Shown: piece by piece, positions 14,619-22,295 of the stretch
How the letters are laid out: every line of letters starts with the position of its first letter
Position numbering within the stretch: the first letter of the stretch is position 1
Source: JBGUVL01 sp964370395
GTDB lineage: Bacteria; Bacillota_I; Bacilli_A; Erysipelotrichales; Erysipelotrichaceae
Direction of reading: 5' to 3'
Length of the DNA stretch: 25,756 nucleotides
Assembly: GCA_964370395.1 (NCBI GenBank)
Contig: CAYJIZ010000026.1
Location: 1 to 25,756, forward strand
The notes under the pieces: generated by a model
Seen by the model: only the letters and a program-made list of their open reading frames with translations
Database searches by the model: none
Told to the model about the DNA's origin: nothing
Translations under genes and position numbers: made by a program

Positions 14619-16481
14619 ATGAGTGAATTTTTACCAATAAATCGTGAGGAAATGTTAGAAAGAGGTTGGGAACAACCGGATTTTATTTATGTAAGTGGAG
14701 ATGCTTATGTCGATCATCCTTCCTTTGGTGCTGCAATTATTTGTCGTACCTTAGAAAGCCATGGATTTAAGGTGTGTTTTTTAGCGCAACCTAACTGGCG
14801 TGATACAAACGATTTTAAGCAATTTGGAAAACCACGTTTGGGTTTTTTAATTTCAAGTGGAAATATTGATTCGATGGTGAATCACTACACAGTAGCAAAA
14901 CGCCGTCGTACAAAAGATAGTTATACACCAGGTGCACAAATGGGCAAGCGTCCAGATCGTGCAGTGATTGTGTATTCACAAATGGCTCGCCAAGCGTATC
15001 CTGATAGTGCCATAATTATTGGTGGAATCGAAGCGAGTTTACGTCGTTTGTCGCATTATGATTATTGGGACAATAAAGTGCGTAAGTCAGTGATTATCGA
15101 TGCCAATGCGGATTTATTACTGTATGGTATGGGGGAAAACAGTGTCGTAGAAGTGGCAGAAGCGCTAGATAGCGGTATGTCAATTAAGGATGTTACGTAC
15201 TTAGATGGAACTGTCTTTAAGACAAAAGATCTTTCCCTAGCATTTGAACCAGTAATGTTACCCGCATATGAAGAGGTGGTTCGTGACAAAAAGGTGTATG
15301 CAGAAAGCTTTTTAATTCAATATATGAATACTGACCATTACAATGCGAAAACACTAGTAGAACCTTACCAAGGTTGGTATGTAGTACAAAACAAACCGAA
15401 TCGTCCACTTACGCAAAGTGAATTTGATCGAGCTTATGGTCTTGCTTATACTCGTGATTACCATCCTTCTTACAAAGAACATGTCCCTGCCATTGATGAA
15501 GTTAAGTTTTCACTGATTTCAAATCGTGGCTGTTATGGAGCATGTAACTTTTGTGCACTGACATTTCATCAAGGACGCATCATTCAAAGTCGTTCGCATG
15601 AAAGTTTACTGGCAGAAGCGCAAAAGATGGTTTGGGATCCACAATTCAAAGGATACATTCATGATGTTGGTGGACCTACTGCAAACTTTAGAAAAACAGC
15701 TTGTGACAAACAGACAACACATGGAGCATGTCCAACAAAACAATGTTTATGGCCAAAACCATGTAATAACTTAGAAGTAACGCATAAAGATTATTTGCAA
15801 TTGTTACGAAAATTACGCGAATTACCAAATGTGAAAAAAGTATTTGTCCGCAGTGGAATCCGTTATGATTATTTGATGTATGACAAAGACGAATCATTTT
15901 TTAAAGAGTTAGTTCAACATCATATTAGCGGGCAATTAAAAGTAGCACCAGAACATATTAGTGATCGCGTGTTGGATAAAATGGGAAAACCAGGAAGAGG
16001 GTTGTACCAAAAGTTTGTGGAGAAATACTATCGTTTAAATGATGAATACCACAAAAATCAATTTTTGGTACCGTACTTAATGAGTTCCCATCCAGGAAGC
16101 GATTTGGCTGCTGCCATTGAGTTAGCGGAATACTTACGTGACATTCATCACCAACCAGAACAAGTGCAGGACTTCTATCCTACACCAGGTACGTTAAGTA
16201 CAGCGATGTATTATACAGGAATCGATCCACGTGATAAAAAAGAAGTATATGTGCCAAAAAGTGCACATGAAAAAGCAATGCAACGAGCGCTGATTCAATA
16301 TCGTAATCCTAAAAATTACGATTTGGTTTATGAAGCGTTAGTAAAAGCGAATCGACAAGATTTAATCGGTATGGGAAAACAATGTTTAATTCGACCAAGA
16401 AAGAATAAAACAATGCATTCTCAGTACCAAAAAAATAAAAAACCGTATGCTACAAAAAAACCAAGAAAGACTTTTAAATAA
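14619..16481 (+). CDS. ygiQ: YgiQ-family radical SAM protein
   Basis: A 620-residue protein of the YgiQ family (UPF0313). An N-terminal domain (residues about 1-190, with the DAYVDHPSFGAAIICR and GGIEASLRRLSHYDYW motifs) resembles a cobalamin-binding-like fold. The radical SAM core has the CxxxCxxC cluster motif in NRGCYGACNFCALTFHQGR and later the APEH and PYLMSSHPG motifs. The basic C-terminal tail is typical. The reaction is not known for this widespread family. Start ATG 14619 has AGAGG at 7 bases; an upstream in-frame TTG does not. It ends in a terminator shared with the converging phosphoesterase gene. Confidence 0.92.
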   Translation: MSEFLPINREEMLERGWEQPDFIYVSGDAYVDHPSFGAAIICRTLESHGFKVCFLAQPNWRDTNDFKQFGKPRLGFLISSGNIDSMVNHYTVAKRRRTKDSYTPGAQMGKRPDRAVIVYSQMARQAYPDSAIIIGGIEASLRRLSHYDYWDNKVRKSVIIDANADLLLYGMGENSVVEVAEALDSGMSIKDVTYLDGTVFKTKDLSLAFEPVMLPAYEEVVRDKKVYAESFLIQYMNTDHYNAKTLVEPYQGWYVVQNKPNRPLTQSEFDRAYGLAYTRDYHPSYKEHVPAIDEVKFSLISNRGCYGACNFCALTFHQGRIIQSRSHESLLAEAQKMVWDPQFKGYIHDVGGPTANFRKTACDKQTTHGACPTKQCLWPKPCNNLEVTHKDYLQLLRKLRELPNVKKVFVRSGIRYDYLMYDKDESFFKELVQHHISGQLKVAPEHISDRVLDKMGKPGRGLYQKFVEKYYRLNDEYHKNQFLVPYLMSSHPGSDLAAAIELAEYLRDIHHQPEQVQDFYPTPGTLSTAMYYTGIDPRDKKEVYVPKSAHEKAMQRALIQYRNPKNYDLVYEALVKANRQDLIGMGKQCLIRPRKNKTMHSQYQKNKKPYATKKPRKTFK

Positions 16482-16500
16482 GTCTCTCTTGGTTTTTTTT
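16461..16500. terminator. Bidirectional terminator
   Basis: CCAAGAAAGAC pairs with GTCTCTCTTGG (one mismatch), with eight T on the right and an A-run on the left, so it can end transcription from both directions. Confidence 0.85.
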
Positions 16501-17329
16501 ATAAGGTAATTTCAATATTTGAAACTTGTGGAGGAGTATGAAAACGAATCGGCATCCGCGATGTACCTAGCCCACTATCAACATACAAGTAATGCGAATC
16601 ATCAAGTTTGTATGTACCTTTGGTGTAGGGACTTTCGCTTGTGTTAAATAGCGATTGTAGGAAGGGAATCGCAACCTGTCCTCCATGTGTATGACCAGCT
16701 AGTATTAAATCAAAGGGATTATCTTGTAGCTGTGTGACGCTTTCTGGTTCATGTGTTAATAAAATACAATAATCATCTGTACTTGTGCATGAAGTAAGAA
16801 GGGAAGAAGGAGCAAAAAAACCCATTAAGTAACTATCGGAACCAACAAAACGAATCTTCTTTTGTTGGATTGTGATATGTTCGCTTTCATTGCGTAATAC
16901 TTGAAACTTCGCTTCTTCCATTAGCGATTCATAAATACGAATGGCTCCACCGCCATAATCGTTATTACCAAATATCGCGAGTTTTGCATATTTCGCTTGC
17001 AAGCGTTGCAAGCTTTGCACCACTTGTTCATACAGTTGGTATTTTGCATAGTTTTCAAACAAATCGCCAGTAAAAACAATGACATCTGGTTGCAGCTTAT
17101 TGATTGTATCAATATGATCATTAAATTCCTCTAACGTATAATTTTCGCTGAGTTCAATGTCAGAAATTTGGACAATACGTATTGTACTTTGGTGCGGACT
17201 TGCTTTTTGAAACGTGACATTTTCAATTTTGAATTGGTGCGTTTCAATTTTTGTCGCATACACATACAGCGCTACAAAAGAAAACAAGACGAAGCAACTT
17301 ATAAGTAGGCTTACTTTTTTAATGTTCAT
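16499..17329 (-). CDS. Membrane-anchored calcineurin-like metallophosphoesterase, atypical active site
   Basis: A 276-residue protein with an N-terminal membrane anchor (residues about 6-26) and an extracytoplasmic metallophosphoesterase domain of the YkuE/YaeI type. Motifs run in order: QISDIELS (D57), FTGDLFEN (D89), IFGNNDYGGG (N122), LTHEPE (H193) and AGHTHGGQV (H213, H215). The usual D-x-H is D-I-E, with Glu59 for the metal-binding His, and the usual GNH[D/E] is GNND, with Asn123 for the catalytic His. Homologues act on UDP-diacylglucosamine or other phosphodiesters; activity here is uncertain. Start ATG 17329 overlaps the stop of the MATE gene by one base (TAATG) without a strong site of its own, so translation is coupled. 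Confidence 0.85.
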   Translation of the reverse strand: MNIKKVSLLISCFVLFSFVALYVYATKIETHQFKIENVTFQKASPHQSTIRIVQISDIELSENYTLEEFNDHIDTINKLQPDVIVFTGDLFENYAKYQLYEQVVQSLQRLQAKYAKLAIFGNNDYGGGAIRIYESLMEEAKFQVLRNESEHITIQQKKIRFVGSDSYLMGFFAPSSLLTSCTSTDDYCILLTHEPESVTQLQDNPFDLILAGHTHGGQVAIPFLQSLFNTSESPYTKGTYKLDDSHYLYVDSGLGTSRMPIRFHTPPQVSNIEITL

Positions 17330-18654
17330 TAATAGTGGTATACCTTTCGATATTTCAATACAAAGTAAAGAGACATGGAAATTGCACATACTTCCGCAAT
17401 CACTGGACCAATCCAAATACCGTCCATACCAATAAGTGTCGATAGACCTAATAAAAATAAGGCTAAGAAGACAAAGGTACGAAAGAACGATAATAGGGCA
17501 GAAATCTTACCGTTGGATAAAGCAGTGAATAGTGCACTTGCGAATACATTGTATCCTTTTACTAAATAAGAAAAGCAAAAGATACGCATTCCCACAACCG
17601 CAATTTCATACACGACTCCTTCGTGTGCGAAAAAGGAAACAAGTTGTGGCGCAAAGACGAAAGTAGCAAAACACATAACGCACCCTACAACAATCGAGAA
17701 ACGAGTACTAATGTTTACAATCTTATGCAACTTCGCATAATCGTGTCGACCGTAATTAAAAGCGATAATTGGTGCAATTCCCATTGAATAACCTAAACTG
17801 ATAGCAATCAATAAGAAATCCAAATACAAAATGATAGAGATGGCGGCAACGCCATCTGCTCCCATGTAGCGCATCATTAAAATATTAAATAGATATGTTG
17901 TCACACTTGCAGATAAGTTGGATACCATTTCTGATGAACCATTTGTTAGGGTTTTTCCTAATACTTTTAAATCGATTTTAGGTTTCACAAAATAAAAGTT
18001 ATGTTTTCTTATAAAGAAGAAATACAATAATGCATAAACAGCAGGAATCGTGTACCCGATTCCAGTGGCGATGGCAGCGCCACTTATACCCATATTACAA
18101 TACTTAATAAAAACATAATCTAAAATAATATTAGTAACACCACCTAATATAGTTACGATTAAACCGATGTTAGGTTTTCCATTCGCAACAAAAACGCTTT
18201 GAAAGATCAATTGAATTAATCCAAATGGAATAAACATAAGCAAAGGGCGTGCATACGCCATACAGTAATCATAGATGCTTGCATCAGCACCAAGTAATGT
18301 GACTAGCTGTGGTAAAAATAATAAACATACGATACTGATTAAAACACCAAATACTAATGCAAACACAACAATAAAAGTTAAGTTTTCATTGGCTTCTTGT
18401 CGTTTGTGTTCACCAAGTTTTTTGGCAATGATAGCACAAATACCCGTACCTAGCATTGTTCCAATCGCGATTACTACACTCATAATCGGATAAACTAGGT
18501 TCACTGCAGAAAAGGCATGCGTACTAATTAATTTCGCAACAAATACCCCATCAACCATGGTATACAGTGACATGATCACCATCATTACAATGGAAGGAAA
18601 GGCAAATTTTAATAGGGAAGAAAAATGGATTTCTCTTGCTAATGAATTACTCAT
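17329..18654 (-). CDS. MATE-family multidrug efflux transporter
   Basis: A 441-residue protein with 12 predicted helices in two similar halves, of the DinF/NorM-like MATE superfamily. The N-terminal FAFPSIVMMVIMSLYTMVDG segment and GTMLGTGICAIIAKKLGEH match the conserved MATE first and second helices, and the second half repeats the pattern. It would export cationic drugs or toxic metabolites using a sodium or proton gradient. Its start lies inside the marR 3' end (ATGAGTAA: ATG of this gene, TAA of marR), so the two are translationally coupled. Control by the MarR protein through the upstream operator is the obvious inference. Confidence 0.93.
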   Translation of the reverse strand: MSNSLAREIHFSSLLKFAFPSIVMMVIMSLYTMVDGVFVAKLISTHAFSAVNLVYPIMSVVIAIGTMLGTGICAIIAKKLGEHKRQEANENLTFIVVFALVFGVLISIVCLLFLPQLVTLLGADASIYDYCMAYARPLLMFIPFGLIQLIFQSVFVANGKPNIGLIVTILGGVTNIILDYVFIKYCNMGISGAAIATGIGYTIPAVYALLYFFFIRKHNFYFVKPKIDLKVLGKTLTNGSSEMVSNLSASVTTYLFNILMMRYMGADGVAAISIILYLDFLLIAISLGYSMGIAPIIAFNYGRHDYAKLHKIVNISTRFSIVVGCVMCFATFVFAPQLVSFFAHEGVVYEIAVVGMRIFCFSYLVKGYNVFASALFTALSNGKISALLSFFRTFVFLALFLLGLSTLIGMDGIWIGPVIAEVCAISMSLYFVLKYRKVYHY

Positions 18655-19084
18655 TGTTGATGACCTCCAAGTTCATTTGTGCCATATCTAATAATATGTT
18701 CACAAATAGTTTCATTTCTTCTTCACTATATTGTTGCTTTAATTTTGTTTCTGCTTTTAGAAAAATATCATCGTATAATTTCATTGCGTGTTTTGCTTTC
18801 TTTTGCAAGCACACATAAAAGATACGTTTGTCTTGTTCGCTTTGTTTCTTGTAAACGATGCCTTGTTTTTCTAATTCATTAATTTTTAAAGTGACAGCCG
18901 ACTTTGTGATGTTCAGTGCTTTTGCGATTTCACTTACCGTACAATTCTCCATTACGGAAATGACGTTAATGTAAAGAAGTGTATGGTAGGAAACACCATT
19001 TAAAAAGTCATCGCTGTTTAATAATTTCAGTTCATACAACGACATCTTGTAATAAAAATGTTGAATTTCTTGTAGTAGTTTCAT
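18647..19084 (-). CDS. MarR-family transcriptional regulator
   Basis: A 145-residue winged-helix regulator. The helix-turn-helix is SEIAKALNITKSAVTLKINE, followed by the wing with EQDKRIFYVCL; the flanking helices give the dimer interface. Length is typical of MarR. It leads the marR-MATE-phosphoesterase operon and most likely represses it from the symmetrical element directly upstream, with release by a ligand that may also be a substrate of the exporter. The AAGGAGG site at 5 bases fixes the ATG at 19084. Confidence 0.92.
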   Translation of the reverse strand: MKLLQEIQHFYYKMSLYELKLLNSDDFLNGVSYHTLLYINVISVMENCTVSEIAKALNITKSAVTLKINELEKQGIVYKKQSEQDKRIFYVCLQKKAKHAMKLYDDIFLKAETKLKQQYSEEEMKLFVNILLDMAQMNLEVINNE

Positions 19085-19097
19085 GGTAACCTCCTTG

Positions 19098-19137
19098 ATA
19101 TAGTTAAGTATATTTAATTAAGTTTACTTAACTATAT
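19098..19137 (-). promoter_or_regulatory. MarR operator, two overlapping sites
   Basis: ATATAGTTAAGTA (19098-19110) and TACTTAACTATAT (19125-19137) are perfect 13-base inverted arms around a 14-base AT-rich centre. The element can also be read as two overlapping 20-base sites, 19101-19120 and the reverse of 19115-19134, which agree at 18 of 20 positions. It lies just before the marR ribosome binding site. Confidence 0.75.
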
Positions 19138-19211
19138 TAACTTTTCTTCGTTTTCTTGTCAAGTAAAGCAAAATGTATCTTTCTTTTTTTTGTTTCCTTG
19201 ACTATAATAAT

Positions 19212-19398
19212 ATGGATGGTGCGCAAAGAAACTTGCGAGAATAGGGAATAAGGTGCGAATCCTTTACTGTCCTAGCAGCTGTAAGTGTGACGAAATGAGA
19301 AACCACTGTACGAAAGTATGGGAAGGTTCAAAGTAGAAAGAACACGAGTCAGAAGACCTGCCATTACCTATTTTATAAATGTCTTCTAGGGGTAAGAC
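19212..19398 (+). ncRNA. Cobalamin (adenosylcobalamin-type) riboswitch
   Basis: Conserved elements appear in order: GGGAATAAGGTGCGAATCC (19244-19262), GCAGCTGTAAGTGTGACG with CCACTG (19276-19308), GGGAAGG (19320-19326), and the B12 box GAGTCAGAAGACCTGCCA (19346-19363). A 3' hairpin GTCTT-CTAGGGGT-AAGAC (19381-19398) is P13. Its loop CTAGG is the exact complement of CCTAG (19271-19275) in the L5 position, the kissing pair that cobalamin binding stabilises. The ribosome binding region of the next gene follows P13 directly and no T-tract terminator is present, so control of translation initiation is more likely than termination. Effector form (Ado- or aquo-cobalamin) is not settled. Confidence 0.92.
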
Positions 19399-19416
19399 AA
19401 GAAAGAGAGAGAAAAA

Positions 19417-19848
19417 TTGAATCAAAAAACAAAACGTATTGTAGTTGCCATTGTGGCACTAGTCGTAGTAGCACTGGCTATTACATTTGGAGTGAAGTAT
19501 CTTGGGGGAACCAAAGGGGAGAAAGAAATCCAAATTACGATTGTCGCAAATGACAAAACATTATTCGATGAAAAAGTCGATACTGATGCAGAAAAGTTAT
19601 CACAATTATTGGATGAGTTAAAAGAAGAGGATACCATTCAATACGAATCAAAAAAATCAACATATGGTACCTATATCGTTGGTATGGGTGGCGATAAGTT
19701 AGTAAAAGAAAATACAACAGCTGGTAAGTTTTGGGTATACGACTCAGACAACAATAAACAATGCAAAGATGCAGGATTTTGTGATGCTGCCGATGCCTTG
19801 AACATTCAAGATGGGGATCACTTTGTCTTTACGTTAGAAGCGTTCTAA
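19417..19848 (+). CDS. Membrane-anchored DUF4430 protein, probable cobalamin-binding or B12 uptake component
   Basis: A 143-residue protein with an uncleaved-looking N-terminal helix (residues 8-30, no lipobox) and an extracellular domain at 37-143. The domain has the DUF4430 pattern, related to the C-terminal domain of transcobalamin and intrinsic factor: a TYGTYIVGMGG turn, KFWVYDSDNN and the closing ALNIQDGDHFVFTLEAF. It lies directly under the cobalamin riboswitch and overlaps the S-component gene by one base, so a role as surface cobalamin receptor for that transporter is a reasonable inference; binding itself is not shown. The start is TTG at 19417 behind a purine-rich AAGAGAGAG site, a weak initiation suited to riboswitch control. 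Confidence 0.8.
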   Translation: MNQKTKRIVVAIVALVVVALAITFGVKYLGGTKGEKEIQITIVANDKTLFDEKVDTDAEKLSQLLDELKEEDTIQYESKKSTYGTYIVGMGGDKLVKENTTAGKFWVYDSDNNKQCKDAGFCDAADALNIQDGDHFVFTLEAF

Positions 19849-20351
19849 TGAAACCGTTATTGCATTTTATCATTTATGCACTGTGTGCCGCAATCTTAGT
19901 AGTATCAAAAGAAATGCTAGCATTTTTACCCAATGTTGAGCTTGTCAGCTTTTTCATTATTTTATTCGCATTAACATTCACATTAGAAGGAACAATCTTT
20001 ATCACGATGGTATTTTGCTTGTTGCAAATGGTGTTATATGGTGTTGGTTTATGGACACCCATCTATTTCATTGTTTGGCCAATGCTTGCTATCATCACAA
20101 ACCGTTTGCGTTTTTTCTTAAAAGATTACCATCGATGCGCAATACTTAGTGGATTGTTCGGGCTAGTCTTCGGATTTCTATTTTCCATTCCTTACTTTGT
20201 AATCTCATTTGAAATGGGATGGATCTACTTTATTAAAGGAATTCCTTTTGACTTAATACACGGAATTGCTAATTATGTTATTATGGCATTGTTGTTTGAT
20301 AAAATGATAAAAGTGATGGTACGCTTACAAAAACAATATCCAGGAATATAA
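19848..20351 (+). CDS. ECF transporter S-component, probably for cobalamin or a precursor
   Basis: A 167-residue membrane protein with six helices and S-component features: the N-terminal ALCAAILVVSKEMLAFLPN region with an Ala-x-x-x-Ala-like face, then ELVSFFIILFALTF, and the conserved segment FIKGIPFDLIHGIANYV near the end. S-components bind a vitamin and pair with a shared EcfA-EcfA'-EcfT energy module; none of these three is in the window, so it is a solitary (group II) type. The TAATG overlap with the DUF4430 gene and the riboswitch point to cobalamin or a related corrinoid. Confidence 0.85.
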   Translation: MKPLLHFIIYALCAAILVVSKEMLAFLPNVELVSFFIILFALTFTLEGTIFITMVFCLLQMVLYGVGLWTPIYFIVWPMLAIITNRLRFFLKDYHRCAILSGLFGLVFGFLFSIPYFVISFEMGWIYFIKGIPFDLIHGIANYVIMALLFDKMIKVMVRLQKQYPGI

Positions 20352-20381
20352 AAGGCGCTGATTCATTCAGCACCTTTTTTT
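20351..20381. terminator. Terminator between the B12 operon and the DUF4438 gene
   Basis: AAAGGCGCTGA - TTCAT - TCAGCACCTTTTTTT: a stem with one mismatch and a T-run. The left flank has an A-run, so it may work in both directions. Confidence 0.8.
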
Positions 20382-21231
20382 ATTTGATATAGTTTATTAA
20401 ATTTGCATTTTCATCAATAAATGGTTGAAGACTACTGTCTTTGCTTGTGAAAATGATGGCAACACCAGGTCCATGTCCTGATGTATAAGAATCCGAATGG
20501 ACGATTACCCCAATGCTACAACTTCCTTCTAAATAATGTGGTCCATTGTGGCAATTGTGATTTTGAATGGCAACGAAATCACCAAAACGCAATGTATCCA
20601 AATGGTATTGTTCGTTTGCTTTTTCATCTTGAGTCATGATGTCATAATCACCACTGACAATTTGTGAAACACCTAAACCAGAACCCATTAAGTAGGCAGG
20701 CACGATATGTGTTACACCTACGTGCAAGACACCATTTTCTTCCTTCGTGTTTAACTTTTCTAATAAGGAAGGATCGATGTTCATCACTTTAATCGATGGA
20801 TAATCCAATAAAGATAATCCGGTTCCAAATCCTTTGATTGCGATTTTGTCATCGACGTTTAATAAATCTAATGTTTCTTCATCAAAATAAATAAAGACAT
20901 GTTCTACACCACCATGTGTACCAGTTACGATTCCTTTTTTTCCTTTGGCATCACCACTGATTACTTTTGCTTCGTTACCAACACAGCTAAAAAGATTAAG
21001 CGCATTGTTTTCCATTGTATCTCCATTTTGTAAACTTACTCCTGGTTCCACATGGTCACCTACTAAGTTCATACAGTTATCACCAATTTTAAAATTGTAA
21101 GTGATTCCTCCTGTTCCTGGAATAATGCGACCTTGGTTATCGAAACCTACACGATGGCTCCCATTATGTCTTGGGTGATGTATTCTTCCTTGTAAAGATT
21201 GCATCACTAATTGTTGCTTGTTTGTTTTCAT
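20380..21231 (-). CDS. DUF4438 domain protein
   Basis: A 283-residue soluble protein of the uncharacterised DUF4438 family. Visible features are a His-rich start (RIHHPRHNGSHRVGFD), the motif GRIIPGTGGITYNFKIGDN, GDHVEPGVSL, the segment GDAKGKKGIVTGTHGGVEHV, the motif TNEQ-like region after GDYDIMTQD, and the end SIGVIVHSDSYTSGHGPGV. Conserved His, Asp and Cys residues (for example NHNCHNGPH) suggest a metal or cofactor site, but no activity is known. No signal peptide or membrane helix. The start has a clear GGAGGAG site. It is monocistronic and diverges from the protease gene. Confidence 0.82.
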   Translation of the reverse strand: MKTNKQQLVMQSLQGRIHHPRHNGSHRVGFDNQGRIIPGTGGITYNFKIGDNCMNLVGDHVEPGVSLQNGDTMENNALNLFSCVGNEAKVISGDAKGKKGIVTGTHGGVEHVFIYFDEETLDLLNVDDKIAIKGFGTGLSLLDYPSIKVMNIDPSLLEKLNTKEENGVLHVGVTHIVPAYLMGSGLGVSQIVSGDYDIMTQDEKANEQYHLDTLRFGDFVAIQNHNCHNGPHYLEGSCSIGVIVHSDSYTSGHGPGVAIIFTSKDSSLQPFIDENANLINYIK

Positions 21232-21245
21232 AGTACTCCTCCGTA

Positions 21246-21258
21246 TGGTATCATTATA
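21246..21258. promoter_or_regulatory. Overlapping divergent extended -10 promoters
   Basis: On the minus strand TGATATAAT (TATAAT opposite 21253-21258) serves the DUF4438 gene. On the plus strand TGGTATCAT (21246-21254) can serve the protease gene. They overlap by two bases, so polymerase cannot occupy both. Confidence 0.5.
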
Positions 21259-21288
21259 TCATGTAATTGAAAAAAGGTAGGTGAAGAT

Positions 21289-22254
21289 ATGCTTCATTTT
21301 CATAAGTGCAAACACGAAACAATCAAAGAAATACCAGTCTATAATACGAAGGATGTACAAGACTTACACCAAAAAGTATTGCAAGCATCCAACAGTATGG
21401 ATTTTGCGAATGGTCTTTCGTTGAATGAGCGTAAGATTATTACACATTTAGAAACATTTTCGATTAAAATGGAAACCAATCATTTTTCGCTGTACTTAAT
21501 CCCGGTTATCGTGGAAGGGAAGACGTACCAATTTATTGTGGATACAGGAGCGCAAATTAGTGCGATCTTAAGTAAACATAAACAATTGATTGATAAATAC
21601 AAAACAACAAGTACCATTCCTGTGAAAAGTGCAGGAGGTAACCAGAAAGCGATGGATACCATTTGTTTGGATACGATGTTTTTGGGTTCGTTAGAAATAC
21701 AGAAACAAACACTGGTTGTCCTTGATGCAGCAAGTTTCAAAGTTCGTTTTCTAAATAAGGAGCTAATGCAATTTGATGGTATCATCGGTTGGGATATCTT
21801 ATCGCAAATTGATTTTGAAATGGATACGAAAAAAGGACGTTTCTCTTTAATCCAACAGGAGTCGTACTTTACATACTGTAACTTAGTCGAAGCGCTATTT
21901 CCTGTTGTGATCGTATACGATGAAAACAAGAAGCCTGCCATATTTGGAATTGATACAGGTGCGAAAGTAAGTTGGATTAATGATGATTATGCGCTTGCTA
22001 ACAATTTAAAAATCGTAAAGCAGAGCAATGGTTTGAATGTTGGAGTGCATGGATTTGAAAGAGTTAAAATAAAATACATCAAAGAATGTGTCTTATCGTT
22101 TTTTGAAAGTAAGATTACATTGCAAAATTTACGCAGTGGAGAAACCCAAGTATTTGTGAATTTACATTTGGATGGAATCTTTGGTAATGAAATCTTCAAA
22201 CAAAAGAAAATTCAATTTTTAAATAGTAAAGGAATCGTAAGAATAATTGATTAA
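21289..22254 (+). CDS. Two-lobed retropepsin-like aspartic protease
   Basis: A 321-residue protein with two retropepsin-type lobes in one chain. Lobe 1 (about 60-190) has FIVDTGAQIS with D85 and the later GIIGWDIL (164-171). Lobe 2 (about 195-321) has FGIDTGAKVS with D222 and DGIFGNEIF (295-303). Each lobe thus has the DTGA catalytic loop and the hydrophobic-hydrophobic-Gly motif that supports it, so one chain could form a complete active site, as pepsins do, where retropepsins need a homodimer. The first 55 residues are charged and lack a signal peptide, so it seems cytoplasmic. Substrate unknown. AAGGTAGGTG precedes the ATG. No other gene is clearly co-transcribed. Confidence 0.82.
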   Translation: MLHFHKCKHETIKEIPVYNTKDVQDLHQKVLQASNSMDFANGLSLNERKIITHLETFSIKMETNHFSLYLIPVIVEGKTYQFIVDTGAQISAILSKHKQLIDKYKTTSTIPVKSAGGNQKAMDTICLDTMFLGSLEIQKQTLVVLDAASFKVRFLNKELMQFDGIIGWDILSQIDFEMDTKKGRFSLIQQESYFTYCNLVEALFPVVIVYDENKKPAIFGIDTGAKVSWINDDYALANNLKIVKQSNGLNVGVHGFERVKIKYIKECVLSFFESKITLQNLRSGETQVFVNLHLDGIFGNEIFKQKKIQFLNSKGIVRIID

Positions 22255-22258
22255 AATG

Positions 22259-22267
22259 TGCTATAAT
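22259..22267 (+). promoter_or_regulatory. Extended -10 promoter of the cyclophilin operon
   Basis: TGC plus TATAAT (22262-22267), 5 bases after the protease stop codon; no good -35. Confidence 0.55.
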
Positions 22268-22295
22268 ACACATTATTGAAAGGATGGTAATCAAT

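Noticed and set aside
21480..21941. 153-codon minus-strand frame opposite the protease gene
   Set aside because: The plus strand encodes a clear DTGA protease lobe; the minus frame has no ribosome binding site or recognisable domain.
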